From NCBI RefSeq assembly GCF_014191255.1, contig NZ_JACHWH010000001.1, positions 62,001 to 126,000 on the forward strand: 64,000 nt of DNA. Reading direction: 5' to 3'. The notes beneath the pieces were generated by a model, which saw only the letters and a list, made by a program, of their open reading frames with translations, was not told the origin of the DNA and did not search any database. Positions 8,865 to 19,910 of this stretch are shown here, piece by piece (position 1 is the stretch's first letter; each line of letters starts with the position of its first letter). This stretch comes from Amycolatopsis bartoniae. Lineage in GTDB: Bacteria > Actinomycetota > Actinomycetes > Mycobacteriales > Pseudonocardiaceae. Both the position numbers and the translations under genes were made by a program.

Positions 8865-8880
8865 GTTCGGTATCTCGAAC
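8865..8880. promoter_or_regulatory. Putative IclR operator, site 3
   Basis: GTTCGGTATCTCGAAC is the most symmetric copy (GTTCG / CGAAC arms). It starts 19 bases from the start of site 2, so two dimers could bind in tandem. Confidence 0.55.
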
Positions 8881-9005
8881 GAGCCTAGGAAGGACGTGCG
8901 GGTGCGGTCAAGCTGTGATGTGCGCAGGGCGGGCGACACGGGGACTCTTCGGGCCGTTACCCTGGAGCAGTACCGCCTACCTGCGAAGACATGGGAGCCC
9001 CCACC

Positions 9006-9242
9006 GTGGCCCGAGTCGTGGTCGACGTCATGCCCAAACCCGAGATCCTGGACCCGCAAGGTCAGGCCGTGGCCGGTGCGCTGCCGCGGCTGGGCTTCAC
9101 CGGCGTGTCCGAGGTGCGGCAGGGCAAGCACTTCGAGCTGGAGGTCGACGACTCGGTCGACGACGAGACGCTGGCGAAGATCGCCGAAGGTTTCCTGGCC
9201 AACCCGGTCATCGAGGAGTGGACCGTGCGGAGGATTTCGTGA
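9006..9242 (+). CDS. purS: Phosphoribosylformylglycinamidine synthase subunit PurS
   Basis: A 78-residue small subunit of the three-part FGAM synthase. It bridges PurQ and PurL and channels ammonia. The sequence opens [18 protein letters not shown], the standard PurS start, which fixes the GTG at 9006 just after GGGAGC. The stop overlaps the purQ start in a GTGA junction. The purL partner is 5 kb away on the same strand, separated by a lipoprotein gene and an ABC exporter pair. Confidence 0.95.
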   Translation: MARVVVDVMPKPEILDPQGQAVAGALPRLGFTGVSEVRQGKHFELEVDDSVDDETLAKIAEGFLANPVIEEWTVRRIS

Positions 9243-9910
9243 AGATCGGGGTCATTACCTTTCCGGGCACGCTGGACGACGTCGACGCGGCGCGGGCGGC
9301 CCGCTACGCCGACGCCGAGGCGGTGTCACTGTGGCACGCGGACGAGGACCTGCACGGCGTCGACGCGGTGATCGTCCCCGGCGGTTTCTCCTACGGTGAC
9401 TACCTGCGGTGCGGCGCCATCGCCCGCTTCGCGCCGGTGATGAACAGCGTCGTCGAGGCCGCGGGCAAGGGCATGCCGGTGCTGGGGATCTGCAATGGTT
9501 TCCAGATCCTGTGCGAGGCGGGCCTGCTGCCGGGTGCGCTGGTGCGGAACAAGAACCTGCACTTCGTCTGCCGCGACCAGTGGCTCAAGGTGGAGAACAA
9601 CACCTCCGCCTGGACCACGAGGTACGACAAGGGCGCCGAAATCCTGATCCCCCTGAAGTCCGGCGAGGGCGGTTACGTCGCGGACCAGTCCACACTGGAC
9701 GAGCTGGAGGGTGAGGGCCGCGTGGTGTTCCGCTACGTGGGCGAAAACCCGAACGGCTCCCGCAACGACATCGCGGGCATCACCAGCAAGAACGGCAGGG
9801 TCGTCGGCCTGATGCCCCACCCGGAACACGCCATCGACGCACTGACCGGCCCCAGCGACGACGGCCTGGGGATGTTCTACTCGGCAGTCGACGCCCTGGT
9901 CAGGGCCTGA
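9239..9910 (+). CDS. purQ: Phosphoribosylformylglycinamidine synthase subunit PurQ (glutaminase)
   Basis: A 223-residue class I glutamine amidotransferase that supplies ammonia for FGAM formation. It shows [15 protein letters not shown], the nucleophile Cys85 in GICNGFQIL, and the His/Glu dyad in [10 protein letters not shown] near the C-terminus. The GTG start overlaps the purS stop, so the two subunits are translationally coupled. Confidence 0.97.
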   Translation: MKIGVITFPGTLDDVDAARAARYADAEAVSLWHADEDLHGVDAVIVPGGFSYGDYLRCGAIARFAPVMNSVVEAAGKGMPVLGICNGFQILCEAGLLPGALVRNKNLHFVCRDQWLKVENNTSAWTTRYDKGAEILIPLKSGEGGYVADQSTLDELEGEGRVVFRYVGENPNGSRNDIAGITSKNGRVVGLMPHPEHAIDALTGPSDDGLGMFYSAVDALVRA

Positions 9911-10144
9911 CAGCTCGCCGAGGCCGGACTGACCAAGTCCGACGTCATCACCCACAGTACGAATCCCGATCGAGCCGGCGGGTTGCGTCCGGCTGGCGAA
10001 ATCTGTCCGTGCGGTCAGGCCCGGGCGGACGATAGTGCAACTTTGAGCCTCAGTGGCGGTTGGCCGCAACGTCGCACGGCGTGGGCCGTCCACTGATCAA
10101 AGATTCGGCACAGATCCGGGGGTTCGAAAATGGGGTCCACCACG

Positions 10145-10981
10145 ATGAAATCGATGAAGCTGGCACTGGTGGGTGGCGCGCTCGCGGCGACCGCACTTCT
10201 TTCCGCTTGCAGTGGGAACAATTCGACTGGACAGGTTTCCCCTGCTCCAGCCACCAAGGTCACCGACGCGGCAGCGGTGCAAGCCTCGCCCCAGACCAAA
10301 GCCCACAGTGTGACCACCGGCAATTCCGGGAAAACGGGAACCGGCGACGTCAATTGCAGCGAAAACGGCGGGAAAGTCGGTGCTCCCGGTGGCCCGCAGG
10401 TGGATCTGATCGCGAAGTCCTCCAACGAAGGCACCCCCGGCTGCACCGAAGCGTTCAACGTGATCAGTGAGTACTACGCGCAAGCGCCCCAGGGCGAAGG
10501 ACCCGGACGCCGCGTACTCGACATCCTCGGACACTGGGACTGCGCCAAAGCCGAGGAACCCGCAGGCAGCCAGGGCGTGGTGTACTGCAACAAGGACGGC
10601 GACACCGCCCTGCGCATCGAGACCGCCCCGAGCACGGTTCAAGCCTCGCCGCAGACCACCGGTGATTCCGCGGAAACGGGAACCGGCGACGTCAACTGCA
10701 GCGAAAACGGCGGGAAAGTCGGTGCTCCCGGTGGCCCGCAGGTGGATCTGATCGCGAAGTCCTCCAACGAAGGCACCCCCGGCTGCACCGAAGCGTTCAA
10801 CGTCATCAGTGAGTACTACGCACAGGCACCGCAGGGCGAAGGACCCGGACGCCGCGTACTCGACATCCTCGGACACTGGGACTGCGCCAAAGCCGAGGAA
10901 CCCGCAGGCAGCCAGGGCGTCGTGTACTGCAACAAGGACGGCGACACCGCCCTGCGCATCGAGACCGCGCCGAGCAATTGA
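10145..10981 (+). CDS. Lipoprotein with two identical tandem cysteine-containing modules
   Basis: A 278-residue predicted lipoprotein. Residues 1-21 are a signal peptide and LLSAC is the lipobox, with Cys22 lipidated. After a Thr/Ala-rich linker come two copies of a 99-residue module, identical in protein sequence, each with four cysteines (VNC, PGC, WDC and VYC contexts), consistent with two disulfides. I do not recognise the module's function. ATG 10145 was preferred over ATG 10130 because it sits right before the positively charged signal-peptide start and about nine bases after a GGGG. A hairpin terminator follows. Confidence 0.8.
   Translation: MKSMKLALVGGALAATALLSACSGNNSTGQVSPAPATKVTDAAAVQASPQTKAHSVTTGNSGKTGTGDVNCSENGGKVGAPGGPQVDLIAKSSNEGTPGCTEAFNVISEYYAQAPQGEGPGRRVLDILGHWDCAKAEEPAGSQGVVYCNKDGDTALRIETAPSTVQASPQTTGDSAETGTGDVNCSENGGKVGAPGGPQVDLIAKSSNEGTPGCTEAFNVISEYYAQAPQGEGPGRRVLDILGHWDCAKAEEPAGSQGVVYCNKDGDTALRIETAPSN
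10278..10637 (+). repeat. Tandem repeat unit 1 inside the lipoprotein gene
   Basis: This unit begins at the codons for VQASPQT and runs through the first cysteine module. Compared with unit 2 it carries an extra 18 bases (six codons) near the front, so the offset is 360 bases at the start and 342 bases inside the module. Confidence 0.9.
10638..10978 (+). repeat. Tandem repeat unit 2 inside the lipoprotein gene
   Basis: Second copy of the VQASPQT linker plus cysteine module. I count about eight base differences from unit 1 across the 99-codon module, all synonymous (for example AAT/AAC, GTG/GTC, CAA/CAG, CCC/CCG). Confidence 0.9.
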
Positions 10982-11007
10982 TCAAGCACTGACCGTGACT
11001 CAGGGTG

Positions 11008-11033
11008 GGCGGCCGGGGATTCTCCCGGCCGCC
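11008..11033. terminator. GC-rich hairpin between the lipoprotein and ABC genes
   Basis: GGCGGCCGGG pairs with CCCGGCCGCC around a short loop, 27 bases after the lipoprotein stop. Being symmetric, it could also serve the convergent ABC transporter operon. There is no T-tract, as is usual for actinomycetes. Confidence 0.65.
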
Positions 11034-11098
11034 GCCCGGCGCCGCCTCGGGCTCGAACCCGGCACGACGACCGGCACCGGCCGCCCACCTGTAAAACA

Positions 11099-12814
11099 TC
11101 ACCCCACGGCAGCGGCGGCCACGAGACGCGCGTAAGCCCCACCCCGGGCCAGCAACTCCGCGTGCGGCCCCAACTCCGTAACCCTCCCGTCCTCCACCAC
11201 CGCCACCCGATCCGCCGCCGCAGCCGTGTGCAACCGATGCGCGATGGCGATCACGGTCCGCCCCTCCAGCACCCCGCTCAACGACCGCTCCAACTGCCGC
11301 GCGGACGACGTGTCCAGCAGGGACGTCGCCTCGTCCAACACCACGGTGTGCGGATCGGCCAGCACCACCCGCGCCAACGCCAGCTGCTGCGCCACCGCCG
11401 CACTGACCGCGACCGCCCCGGCCCCGAGCCGCGTATCCAGCCGGTCGCACCACTCCTCCAATCCGACCGCACCCAACGCCCGCCGCAGATCCCCGTCGCT
11501 CCACTCACCGGCAGGCAGCGTCAGGTTCTCCCGCAGCGTCCCGGCGAACACGTGCTGCTCCTGCGTCAGCAGCAGCACCTCGCTCCGCAGCACGTCCTCC
11601 GGCAGCCGCGACACCTCCGCCCCGCCGATCGTCACGGAGCCGGACGACGGCGCCGCCACTCCAGCCAGCAGCCTCCCCAGCGTCGACTTGCCCGCGCCCG
11701 ACGGGCCGACGATCGCGAGCCGCTCACCAGGCGGTATCCGCAGGTCGATGCCATGCAGCACCTCGCGGTCGGCCGAGTAGCCGTACCGCACGCCGCTCAC
11801 GACGATCTCCCGTCCCCGCGGCCGGCCGTCGCGCCGGGCGTCGTCGCTGCCCCGCACGCCGAGGATCCGCCGCACGGCCGTGCCCGACACCTGCACGTCC
11901 TCGGCCCACCACAGCAGCTCCTCCATCGGCGCGCTCAGCGCCTGCACGTACACGACCATCGTCGTCAGCGTGCCCAGCCCGACGAGCCCGCGCGCGTACG
12001 CCCACGCGCCGATCAGCAGCATCACCGCGATCGGCAGCACCTGGGACAACGACATCCACGGCACCCACCGCACGGTCAGGCTCCGCAGTTCACGCTCCCG
12101 CTCGACCGCCACGCCCAGCGCTCGCCGTCCCAACGCGACCCGGCGCTCGACCAGCCCCAGCGCCTCCGCCGTGCGCGCGCCATCCGCCGTCTCGTGCAGG
12201 TGCGTCTGGACGTCGGCCCACGAGCCCAGCATCCGCTCGATCGTCGACGGCACCCGCGCCCAGTACCACCGGCACGAGAAGTACAGCAGCGGCACGACGA
12301 CCAGCAGCCCGAGCGACAGCAGCGGGGACGTGACGACCATCGCGACCACGGTGCACACCACGGTCATCGCCGACACCGTGATCTCCGGAATGGCGTTGCG
12401 CACCGCGTGGTCGACCCGGTCGGCATCCGTGGTCGCGCGGCTGAGCAGGTCACCGGTGCCCGCCGCCTCGACGGTGCTCAGCGGCAGCCGCAGCGCCTCG
12501 CCCACGAACGACTCCCGAGTCTCGGCCAGCACCTGCTCGCCGAGCATCCCGGTCCGCACCCGCGCCACCCGCTTCAGCGCCGACTGCACGATCAGCAGCA
12601 CCACGAACAACAGCGCGGGCACCTCGATCTCGGCGTGTCCCGCGGCGACGGAGTCCACCAGGTACCCCAGCACCTGCGGCCCCGCCAGCCCGGCCACCGC
12701 GGCCAGGCCGTACAGCCCGATCACCGCGGCGAAAGCCCTGCGGTGCGCGGACATCATCGCCCGCAGCCATGCCATGGCCGCCCGTCCGCTCGCGAGCGGA
12801 AGTCTCACCGGCAC
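11099..12814 (-). CDS. ABC exporter half-transporter with degenerate signature motif
   Basis: A 571-residue half-transporter: a six-helix membrane domain (about residues 25-300) followed by an ATPase domain. Walker A is intact (GPSGAGKST, 370-378), as are the Q-loop near 418, Walker B with its glutamate (TVVLDEATS, 490-498) and H-loop His526. The signature LSGGQ is replaced by VSAAVAQ at 469-475. Its partner, encoded immediately upstream, has the signature but no Walker A. The GTG start overlaps the partner's stop by ten bases. Together they should form a heterodimer with one working ATP site; the cargo is unknown. Confidence 0.9.
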   Translation of the reverse strand: MPVRLPLASGRAAMAWLRAMMSAHRRAFAAVIGLYGLAAVAGLAGPQVLGYLVDSVAAGHAEIEVPALLFVVLLIVQSALKRVARVRTGMLGEQVLAETRESFVGEALRLPLSTVEAAGTGDLLSRATTDADRVDHAVRNAIPEITVSAMTVVCTVVAMVVTSPLLSLGLLVVVPLLYFSCRWYWARVPSTIERMLGSWADVQTHLHETADGARTAEALGLVERRVALGRRALGVAVERERELRSLTVRWVPWMSLSQVLPIAVMLLIGAWAYARGLVGLGTLTTMVVYVQALSAPMEELLWWAEDVQVSGTAVRRILGVRGSDDARRDGRPRGREIVVSGVRYGYSADREVLHGIDLRIPPGERLAIVGPSGAGKSTLGRLLAGVAAPSSGSVTIGGAEVSRLPEDVLRSEVLLLTQEQHVFAGTLRENLTLPAGEWSDGDLRRALGAVGLEEWCDRLDTRLGAGAVAVSAAVAQQLALARVVLADPHTVVLDEATSLLDTSSARQLERSLSGVLEGRTVIAIAHRLHTAAAADRVAVVEDGRVTELGPHAELLARGGAYARLVAAAAVG

Positions 12815-14379
12815 GAGATCACCTCATCCGCCACGAGTGTCCACAACGGACTTTCGCTGAACACCACCGTCGTCCTGCCCTGCCGCACCTTGGCGACCCG
12901 CTCGGTGATCCGGGCCTCGGTGTGGGTGTCCACGGCCGAGGTCGGCTCGTCGAGCAGGAGCACGTCGGCGTCCAGCGCGAGCGCCCGCGCGAGGTTGAGC
13001 CGCTGGCGCTGCCCGCCCGACACCTCGCGGCCCCGCTCGCCGATCAGCTCGTCGAGCCCGGCCGGGAACCCGGCCACGATGTCGTCCGCGTCGGCCGTGG
13101 TCAGCGCCGGCTCGGCGCGGTGCGCGGGCACGAGCTGCTCCCGCAGCGGGCCGGAGAACCACAGGTCCTGGTTGTGTGCGTAGACCACCCGCGACCGCAG
13201 TTCCGCCAGCGCCACGTGGTCGGCGGACACCCCCGAGACGAGGACCCGCTCGCCCGGCGAAGGTTCGGCGAACCGCGCGAGCCGCGCGGCCAGCGCCTCG
13301 GCCTGGCTGCCGGCGTCGATCACGGTGAGCTTGCCCGCCACCGCGGTGATCCCGGTCTCGCTGTCGTGCAGCTCCAGCGGGCCTTCCGGCAGGGGAACCG
13401 GGTCCGCCGGGTCGGTGAGGAACGGCCGCAGCCGCAGCACTCCGCAGATCTTGCGCGCGGACACCATCGCCGACGTGAACGCGCTGGTGAACTCCGTCGC
13501 CGTGCTCACCGGCACCACCAGGAACGCCGACGCCGCGTAGAACGTGACCAGCTCGCCGATCCCGATCGTGCCCGCGACGGCGAGCCGCGCGCCGAGCCAC
13601 GTGATGGCCACGGTGACCAGGCCCGGCAGCAGCACCTCGGCCGCCACCAGCCACGACTCGCTGCGTGCGACCTCGACCCCGGCACGACGGACCCGCTGGC
13701 TCGCCGTCCCGAACCGCTGCCGGAACTGCCGCTCGCCGCCGATCCCACGCAGGATCCGCAGGCCGGAGACGATGTCCGCCGCGATCGCGTTGACCTCCGA
13801 CAGTTCCTCGCGCTGCTCGCCCTTGCGCTTCTGCAGCGGGGCGACGAGCCGCCCCATGCTCAGCACCGCGAGCGGCACGCCGACCAGCGCGACGACACCG
13901 AGCAGCGGTGACGAGAACAGCAGCACGACGCCGACCGTGAGGAACGCCACGACCGAGCCGAACATGCGGCCCATGACCTCGAAGACGTTGCCGATCCGGC
14001 CGATGTCGCTCGACGAGATGGCCATGACGTCACCGGTCGCCGCCTGCGCCCGCAGCGAGGCGCCGAGCCGCGCGGTGTGGTCCGCGATCACCTGCTGGGC
14101 CGCCGACGCACCGTGCAACCACGCGCCGTGGATCGCGAAGATCAACGCGCTGCCCGCCACCGCCTGCGCCACGGCCAGCCCCGCGATCAGCCCGGCCTGA
14201 CCCCAGATCGCCTCGCCGTGCGCGATGGCGTCGACCGTGTTCCCGATCACCAGCGGCAGCATCGCGCTGGGCAGCAGCCACACCGCGCCCAGCACGCAGG
14301 AGGCCACGGCCAGCGATGACCGGGCCCTGAGCAGGGCGGCGAGGAAGCGCAACGGCGTGAGCCGGGACGGGAGGCGCAT
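12805..14379 (-). CDS. ABC exporter half-transporter with missing Walker A
   Basis: A 524-residue half-transporter. The membrane domain occupies residues 20-310. In the ATPase domain the Walker A position reads DAGSQAEAL (355-363) with no GKS/T, and the H-loop histidine is replaced by serine (Ser508 in VVFSES). The signature VSGGQRQR (453-460) and Walker B LLLDEPTS are intact. It therefore supplies the signature half of the single composite ATP site. The ATG at 14379 is the natural start; the frame stays open far upstream only because it is antisense to purL. The gene diverges from purL. Confidence 0.9.
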   Translation of the reverse strand: MRLPSRLTPLRFLAALLRARSSLAVASCVLGAVWLLPSAMLPLVIGNTVDAIAHGEAIWGQAGLIAGLAVAQAVAGSALIFAIHGAWLHGASAAQQVIADHTARLGASLRAQAATGDVMAISSSDIGRIGNVFEVMGRMFGSVVAFLTVGVVLLFSSPLLGVVALVGVPLAVLSMGRLVAPLQKRKGEQREELSEVNAIAADIVSGLRILRGIGGERQFRQRFGTASQRVRRAGVEVARSESWLVAAEVLLPGLVTVAITWLGARLAVAGTIGIGELVTFYAASAFLVVPVSTATEFTSAFTSAMVSARKICGVLRLRPFLTDPADPVPLPEGPLELHDSETGITAVAGKLTVIDAGSQAEALAARLARFAEPSPGERVLVSGVSADHVALAELRSRVVYAHNQDLWFSGPLREQLVPAHRAEPALTTADADDIVAGFPAGLDELIGERGREVSGGQRQRLNLARALALDADVLLLDEPTSAVDTHTEARITERVAKVRQGRTTVVFSESPLWTLVADEVISCR

Positions 14380-14432
14380 GCTCCGAACGGTATGGAGACC
14401 CCGTGTCCGGGTCGACCGAATTTCCCGCCGGG

Positions 14433-14438
14433 TAGCCT
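14433..14438 (+). promoter_or_regulatory. -10 box of purL (TAGCCT)
   Basis: TAGCCT sits seven bases before the purL GTG, with no Shine-Dalgarno between. This fits leaderless transcription. It shares the 66-base divergent region with the ABC exporter operon. Confidence 0.5.
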
Positions 14439-14445
14439 GGACGCC

Positions 14446-16734
<2,289 letters not shown>

Positions 16735-17247
16735 TCAGGCCGCCAGGGAGCGTTGCATCAGCAGGGTGTCGAGCCACCGGCCGTGCTTGAACCCGACCCC
16801 GGTCAGGCACCCCGCCTCGGTGAAACCGCGGCGGCGGTGCAGTGCCGCGGACGGGTTGTCCGGCCCCGGCGCGGCGATCACCGCGATCACCTCGCGGATT
16901 CCGTTGGCGGCACAGCGTTCGAGCAGCTCGTCCAGCAGTAGGCCGCCGAGGCCCTTGCCCACGGCGGACGGTGCCAGGTAGATCGAGTTCTCGACGGTCC
17001 GCCGGTACGCGGGGCGGGACTTCCACGGCGAGCAGTAGGCGTAACCCAGCACCACGCCGTCGGCTTCGGCGACCAGGAACGGCAGGCCGGCGCCGGTCAC
17101 CGCGGTGAACCGGCGCCGCCACTCCGGTAGGTCCGGCGGCTCCAGCTCGAACGTGACGACGCTCCCCGTCACGTAGTGCGCGTAGATCTCCGCGATGTCG
17201 GCGAGATGCCGCTCAGCGGCGCTTTTCACTATAGCGGAGGAATTCAC
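16735..17247 (-). CDS. GNAT N-acetyltransferase, phosphinothricin acetyltransferase-like
   Basis: A GNAT protein of about 170 residues: DIAEIYAHYVTGSVVTFELEPP at the start, GYAYCSPWKSRPAYRRTVENSIYL in the middle and the acetyl-CoA loop GKGLGGLLLDELL, as in the Pat/Bar/YncA subgroup that acetylates phosphinothricin or methionine analogues. I use GTG 17247, which lies six bases after TATCCT (leaderless); GTG 17229, giving 164 residues, is the alternative. It diverges from the XRE-cupin regulator, which may control it. Actual substrate unknown. Confidence 0.85.
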   Translation of the reverse strand: MNSSAIVKSAAERHLADIAEIYAHYVTGSVVTFELEPPDLPEWRRRFTAVTGAGLPFLVAEADGVVLGYAYCSPWKSRPAYRRTVENSIYLAPSAVGKGLGGLLLDELLERCAANGIREVIAVIAAPGPDNPSAALHRRRGFTEAGCLTGVGFKHGRWLDTLLMQRSLAA

Positions 17248-17260
17248 TACTATAGGATAG
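17224..17260. promoter_or_regulatory. Abutting divergent promoters of the acetyltransferase and XRE-cupin genes
   Basis: The two -10 boxes lie back to back: TACTAT (17248-17253) reading right for the regulator, and TATCCT (17259-17254) reading left for the acetyltransferase. Each occupies the spacer of the other. A repeated TTCACTA...TATAG pattern nearby is a candidate operator for the XRE protein. Polymerase could probably occupy only one direction at a time. Confidence 0.5.
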
Positions 17261-17845
17261 ATGAACCTCGCGGCGCTCGGAGCGCAGATCCAGGCCGCCC
17301 GGACGGAACGCGGGCTGACCCTGCAGGCGCTGGCCGACCGGTCCGACGTCAGCGTGAGCATGTTGTCGTCCGTCGAACGAGGGGCGAAGGCTCCTACGAT
17401 CGTGGTGCTCGACCGGATCGCGAACGGGCTCGGGCTCCCACTGGCCGAGCTGCTGACGCCACCGAAGCGGATGATCGTCCGGCGCGCCGCCGACCAGGAC
17501 ACCGTGCACGAGCCCGGCGGCTGGCAACGCACGATCCTGACGCCCGTCGTGCCCGGGGTGAACTTCGAGTGGATCCGCTCCACCTTGCCGCCGGACTGCG
17601 AAGCCGGCACCTACCCGCCGTACGCGGCGGGCTCCCACGAGTTCATCGTGGTCCAGACCGGCACGCTGACGCTGACCGTCGACGGCGAGGTGGTGATCCT
17701 CGGCGAAGGCGACTCGCTGTACCTCGCCGCCGACGTGACGCTGACCTACGCCAACCACTCCGACATGCCCTGCACGTACTACGTGGCGGCGCTGATCATG
17801 CGGCCGAGGCGCCCTGGCCTCGGCCGCAGACCGGCCGGTCAGTAG
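17261..17845 (+). CDS. XRE-family regulator with C-terminal cupin domain
   Basis: A 194-residue regulator: an N-terminal helix-turn-helix (LTLQALADRSDVSVSMLSSV, about residues 18-40) and a C-terminal cupin barrel with HEFIVVQTGTLTLTVDGE and the EGDSLYL motif. This is the usual design of small-molecule-sensing repressors next to acetyltransferase or amino-acid genes. Its ATG follows TACTAT by seven bases. The last seven bases overlap the convergent Pro/Gln-rich membrane protein gene. Confidence 0.9.
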   Translation: MNLAALGAQIQAARTERGLTLQALADRSDVSVSMLSSVERGAKAPTIVVLDRIANGLGLPLAELLTPPKRMIVRRAADQDTVHEPGGWQRTILTPVVPGVNFEWIRSTLPPDCEAGTYPPYAAGSHEFIVVQTGTLTLTVDGEVVILGEGDSLYLAADVTLTYANHSDMPCTYYVAALIMRPRRPGLGRRPAGQ

Positions 17846-18909
17846 ATGGTGAAGTCGTCGACGCAGGCCCCGCCGTCGCTGGCGTTGTCGGTGGACAGGA
17901 ACCCGTCGACCTTCTGGTCACCGACGGTTCCCTGCACCCCACCGAAGCCGATCCCGTTGATCCCCGCGACGTCCGCGGTCAGCTTCGCCTGCTGCGACGT
18001 CGCCTTGGTGACGTCCGACTGCACGTCCGAAACGTTGTCCGGGCACACGAGCGCCATCGCACCCGCGCTGTCGCCGGCGTTGACCTTGTCCAGGAAGTTC
18101 TGCGAGGTGACCTTGTAGGCGTCCGCGCTGGCGCTCGCCGACGTCCTGGGCGCGCTGCTGCTCCGGCGGGTCGGCGCCGTGGCCGACTTGCTCGTGGAGG
18201 ACGAGCTGTTCGCCTTGAGCGACAGGTCGTGCCAGCACCACTTGCCGTTCTGCTTCTCCAGCCCGCCGGTCGCGGTGCCGTCGGTGCCGGACGCCGTGAC
18301 CGCCACGACCACGGTGGCCTTGTCGCCGTTGGTCTGGACGCTCGTGAGCTTCGCGTTCGACACGTCGTCGACCTCGTCGATGGCCTCGTTCACATCGGAC
18401 TCGGCGTTCGCGCAGACGAGCGCTTTCAGCGCGACCTTGTCGTGCTTGGCCAGGCCGTTCACAATGGACTGCGCCACCGGGTCCGGGCCGTCGCCGCCGC
18501 TGCCGCCGACGAAGAACCCGGGCTTCCAGAAGCCCGTGACGCCGAGCGCCGCGAGGATCACCACGAGGCCGATGGCCAGCCCGATCCACAGCCCCTTCTT
18601 GCCGCCGCCACCGGACGGCGGGGCGCCGTACATCCCGGGCGGGTACTGGCCCGGCGGGTACTGGCCACCGCCGGACGCGTCGTACGCGGGGTACGGCTGG
18701 GTGTAGCCCTGGCCGTAGGGCTGCTGGCCGTACTGCGGCTGGCCGGGCTGCTGCTGCGGGAACTCGCCGGACTGCGGATAGCCCGGCTGCTGCCCGTATC
18801 CGGGTTGCTGGCCGTACCCGGGCTGCTGTCCGTACCCGCCCGGTTGCTGGCCGTACGGATCCGGCTGCTGGCCGTAGTCCGGCTGGCCCGGCTGCGGTGG
18901 ATAGGTCAT
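17839..18909 (-). CDS. Membrane-anchored protein with Pro/Gln/Tyr-rich cytosolic tail and secreted DUF4878-like domains
   Basis: A protein of about 356 residues. Residues 1-100 are a low-complexity PGYGQQPGYGQQ-type tail, followed by one transmembrane helix (LWIGLAIGLVVILAALGV). The outer part has two related alpha/beta modules of about 100 residues, each with a conserved VC near its middle (KALVCANAE and MALVCPDNV), separated by a Ser/Ala/Thr linker. The modules resemble the NTF2-like domains of lumazine-binding/DUF4878 proteins. ATG 18909 has an AAGG ribosome site. Function unknown. Confidence 0.75.
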   Translation of the reverse strand: MTYPPQPGQPDYGQQPDPYGQQPGGYGQQPGYGQQPGYGQQPGYPQSGEFPQQQPGQPQYGQQPYGQGYTQPYPAYDASGGGQYPPGQYPPGMYGAPPSGGGGKKGLWIGLAIGLVVILAALGVTGFWKPGFFVGGSGGDGPDPVAQSIVNGLAKHDKVALKALVCANAESDVNEAIDEVDDVSNAKLTSVQTNGDKATVVVAVTASGTDGTATGGLEKQNGKWCWHDLSLKANSSSSTSKSATAPTRRSSSAPRTSASASADAYKVTSQNFLDKVNAGDSAGAMALVCPDNVSDVQSDVTKATSQQAKLTADVAGINGIGFGGVQGTVGDQKVDGFLSTDNASDGGACVDDFTIY

Positions 18910-18986
18910 CGGCGTCGCCTTTCGCAAGTCACTTCGCCCGCTCGGACGTGCCGGCCCCGGGCCTGGTTCCCGGAAAAAATACGTGA

Positions 18987-19021
18987 ACGGGACCCCTGTC
19001 CGGTGCGGACAGGGGTCCCGT
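18987..19021 (-). terminator. Strong hairpin terminator after the first GH25 lysozyme gene
   Basis: A perfect 15-bp stem (ACGGGACCCCTGTCC and its complement) with a 5-base loop, 17 bases beyond the lysozyme stop on the minus strand. Confidence 0.8.
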
Positions 19022-19037
19022 CACAGGAAACCGTTGC

Positions 19038-19910
19038 TCAGTCGGAATTCGTCGCGAGCGCCACCAGCCTGTCGTAGGCACCGTTGAAGGTGTCCTGGTC
19101 GACCGGGCTGGAGCTGTACTGCCAGAACGTGTAGTAGTCCCAGTTGTACGGCAGGGTGCCCACGCTCGATGCGTACCGGGCGACCCACAGCGGGTTGGTG
19201 GAGCTGAAGTCGCCGTTCACGCACTGACCCCACCAGCTGGTGCTGGAGTAGATGGTGGGGTACTTGTTCGTGCGCGCGTGGTAGGTGTCGCTGAAGTCCT
19301 TGATCCACGCTGTCATCGCGCTGGCGCTCAGGCCGTAGCACGTCGCGCCGTACGGGTTGTACTCCATGTCGAGCGCGCCCGGCAGGGTCCGGCCGTCGGC
19401 CGACCAGCCGCCGCCGTGGTCCACGAAGTAGTTGGCCTGCGCCGCGCCGCTGGAGGTGTCGGGGGTGGCGAAGTGGTACGCGCCGCGGATCATGCCGACG
19501 TTGTACGAGCCGTTGTACTGCTGGGCGAAGTACGGGTTGGTGTAGTTGACGTTCTCGGTCGCCTTGACGTAGGCGAACCGGATGCCGGAGTTCCAGTAGC
19601 TCGCCCAGTCGACGTTGCCCTGGTGCCCGCTGACATCGATGCCCGAAACGGTGGCCGTGGCCACCACGCCGTCGGCGTTCAGGCCCTGCGGCTGCCGCGC
19701 GGCGGCCTTGGTGTCCGGAGTGGACTGATCACCTTCGACCCGCCGGATCTGCGAGCCCATCTCGTGGTCGTGCTGCGCGACGTACTCGTCGATCGACCCC
19801 GTGCCGTCGGCGGCCTCGGCCGGGCTGAGCAGGCCCGACACCAGCGCGGCGGCCGAGGCGGCGCACACGGCCGCGGTGAGTCTCCGCCATCTTCTCCCGG
19901 AATTCGACAT
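19038..19910 (-). CDS. Secreted GH25 muramidase (lysozyme), copy 1
   Basis: A 290-residue exported glycoside hydrolase family 25 enzyme that cuts the MurNAc-GlcNAc bond of peptidoglycan. Signal peptide residues 1-33 end in SPAEAADG. After a GSQIRRVEG segment comes the GH25 domain with GIDVSGHQGNVDW (catalytic Asp), FAYVKATEN, GAYHF and LDMEYNPYG. ATG 19910 has a GAAAGGGA ribosome site. A paralogue follows 200 bases upstream on the same strand. Likely role is wall turnover or attack on other bacteria. Confidence 0.92.
   Translation of the reverse strand: MSNSGRRWRRLTAAVCAASAAALVSGLLSPAEAADGTGSIDEYVAQHDHEMGSQIRRVEGDQSTPDTKAAARQPQGLNADGVVATATVSGIDVSGHQGNVDWASYWNSGIRFAYVKATENVNYTNPYFAQQYNGSYNVGMIRGAYHFATPDTSSGAAQANYFVDHGGGWSADGRTLPGALDMEYNPYGATCYGLSASAMTAWIKDFSDTYHARTNKYPTIYSSTSWWGQCVNGDFSSTNPLWVARYASSVGTLPYNWDYYTFWQYSSSPVDQDTFNGAYDRLVALATNSD

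Noticed and set aside
11040-11095. tRNA-like T-loop (GGCTCGAACCCGG) near the lipoprotein terminator
   Set aside because: The arms around TTCGA do not pair over five bases and no acceptor or anticodon stem can be formed on either strand.
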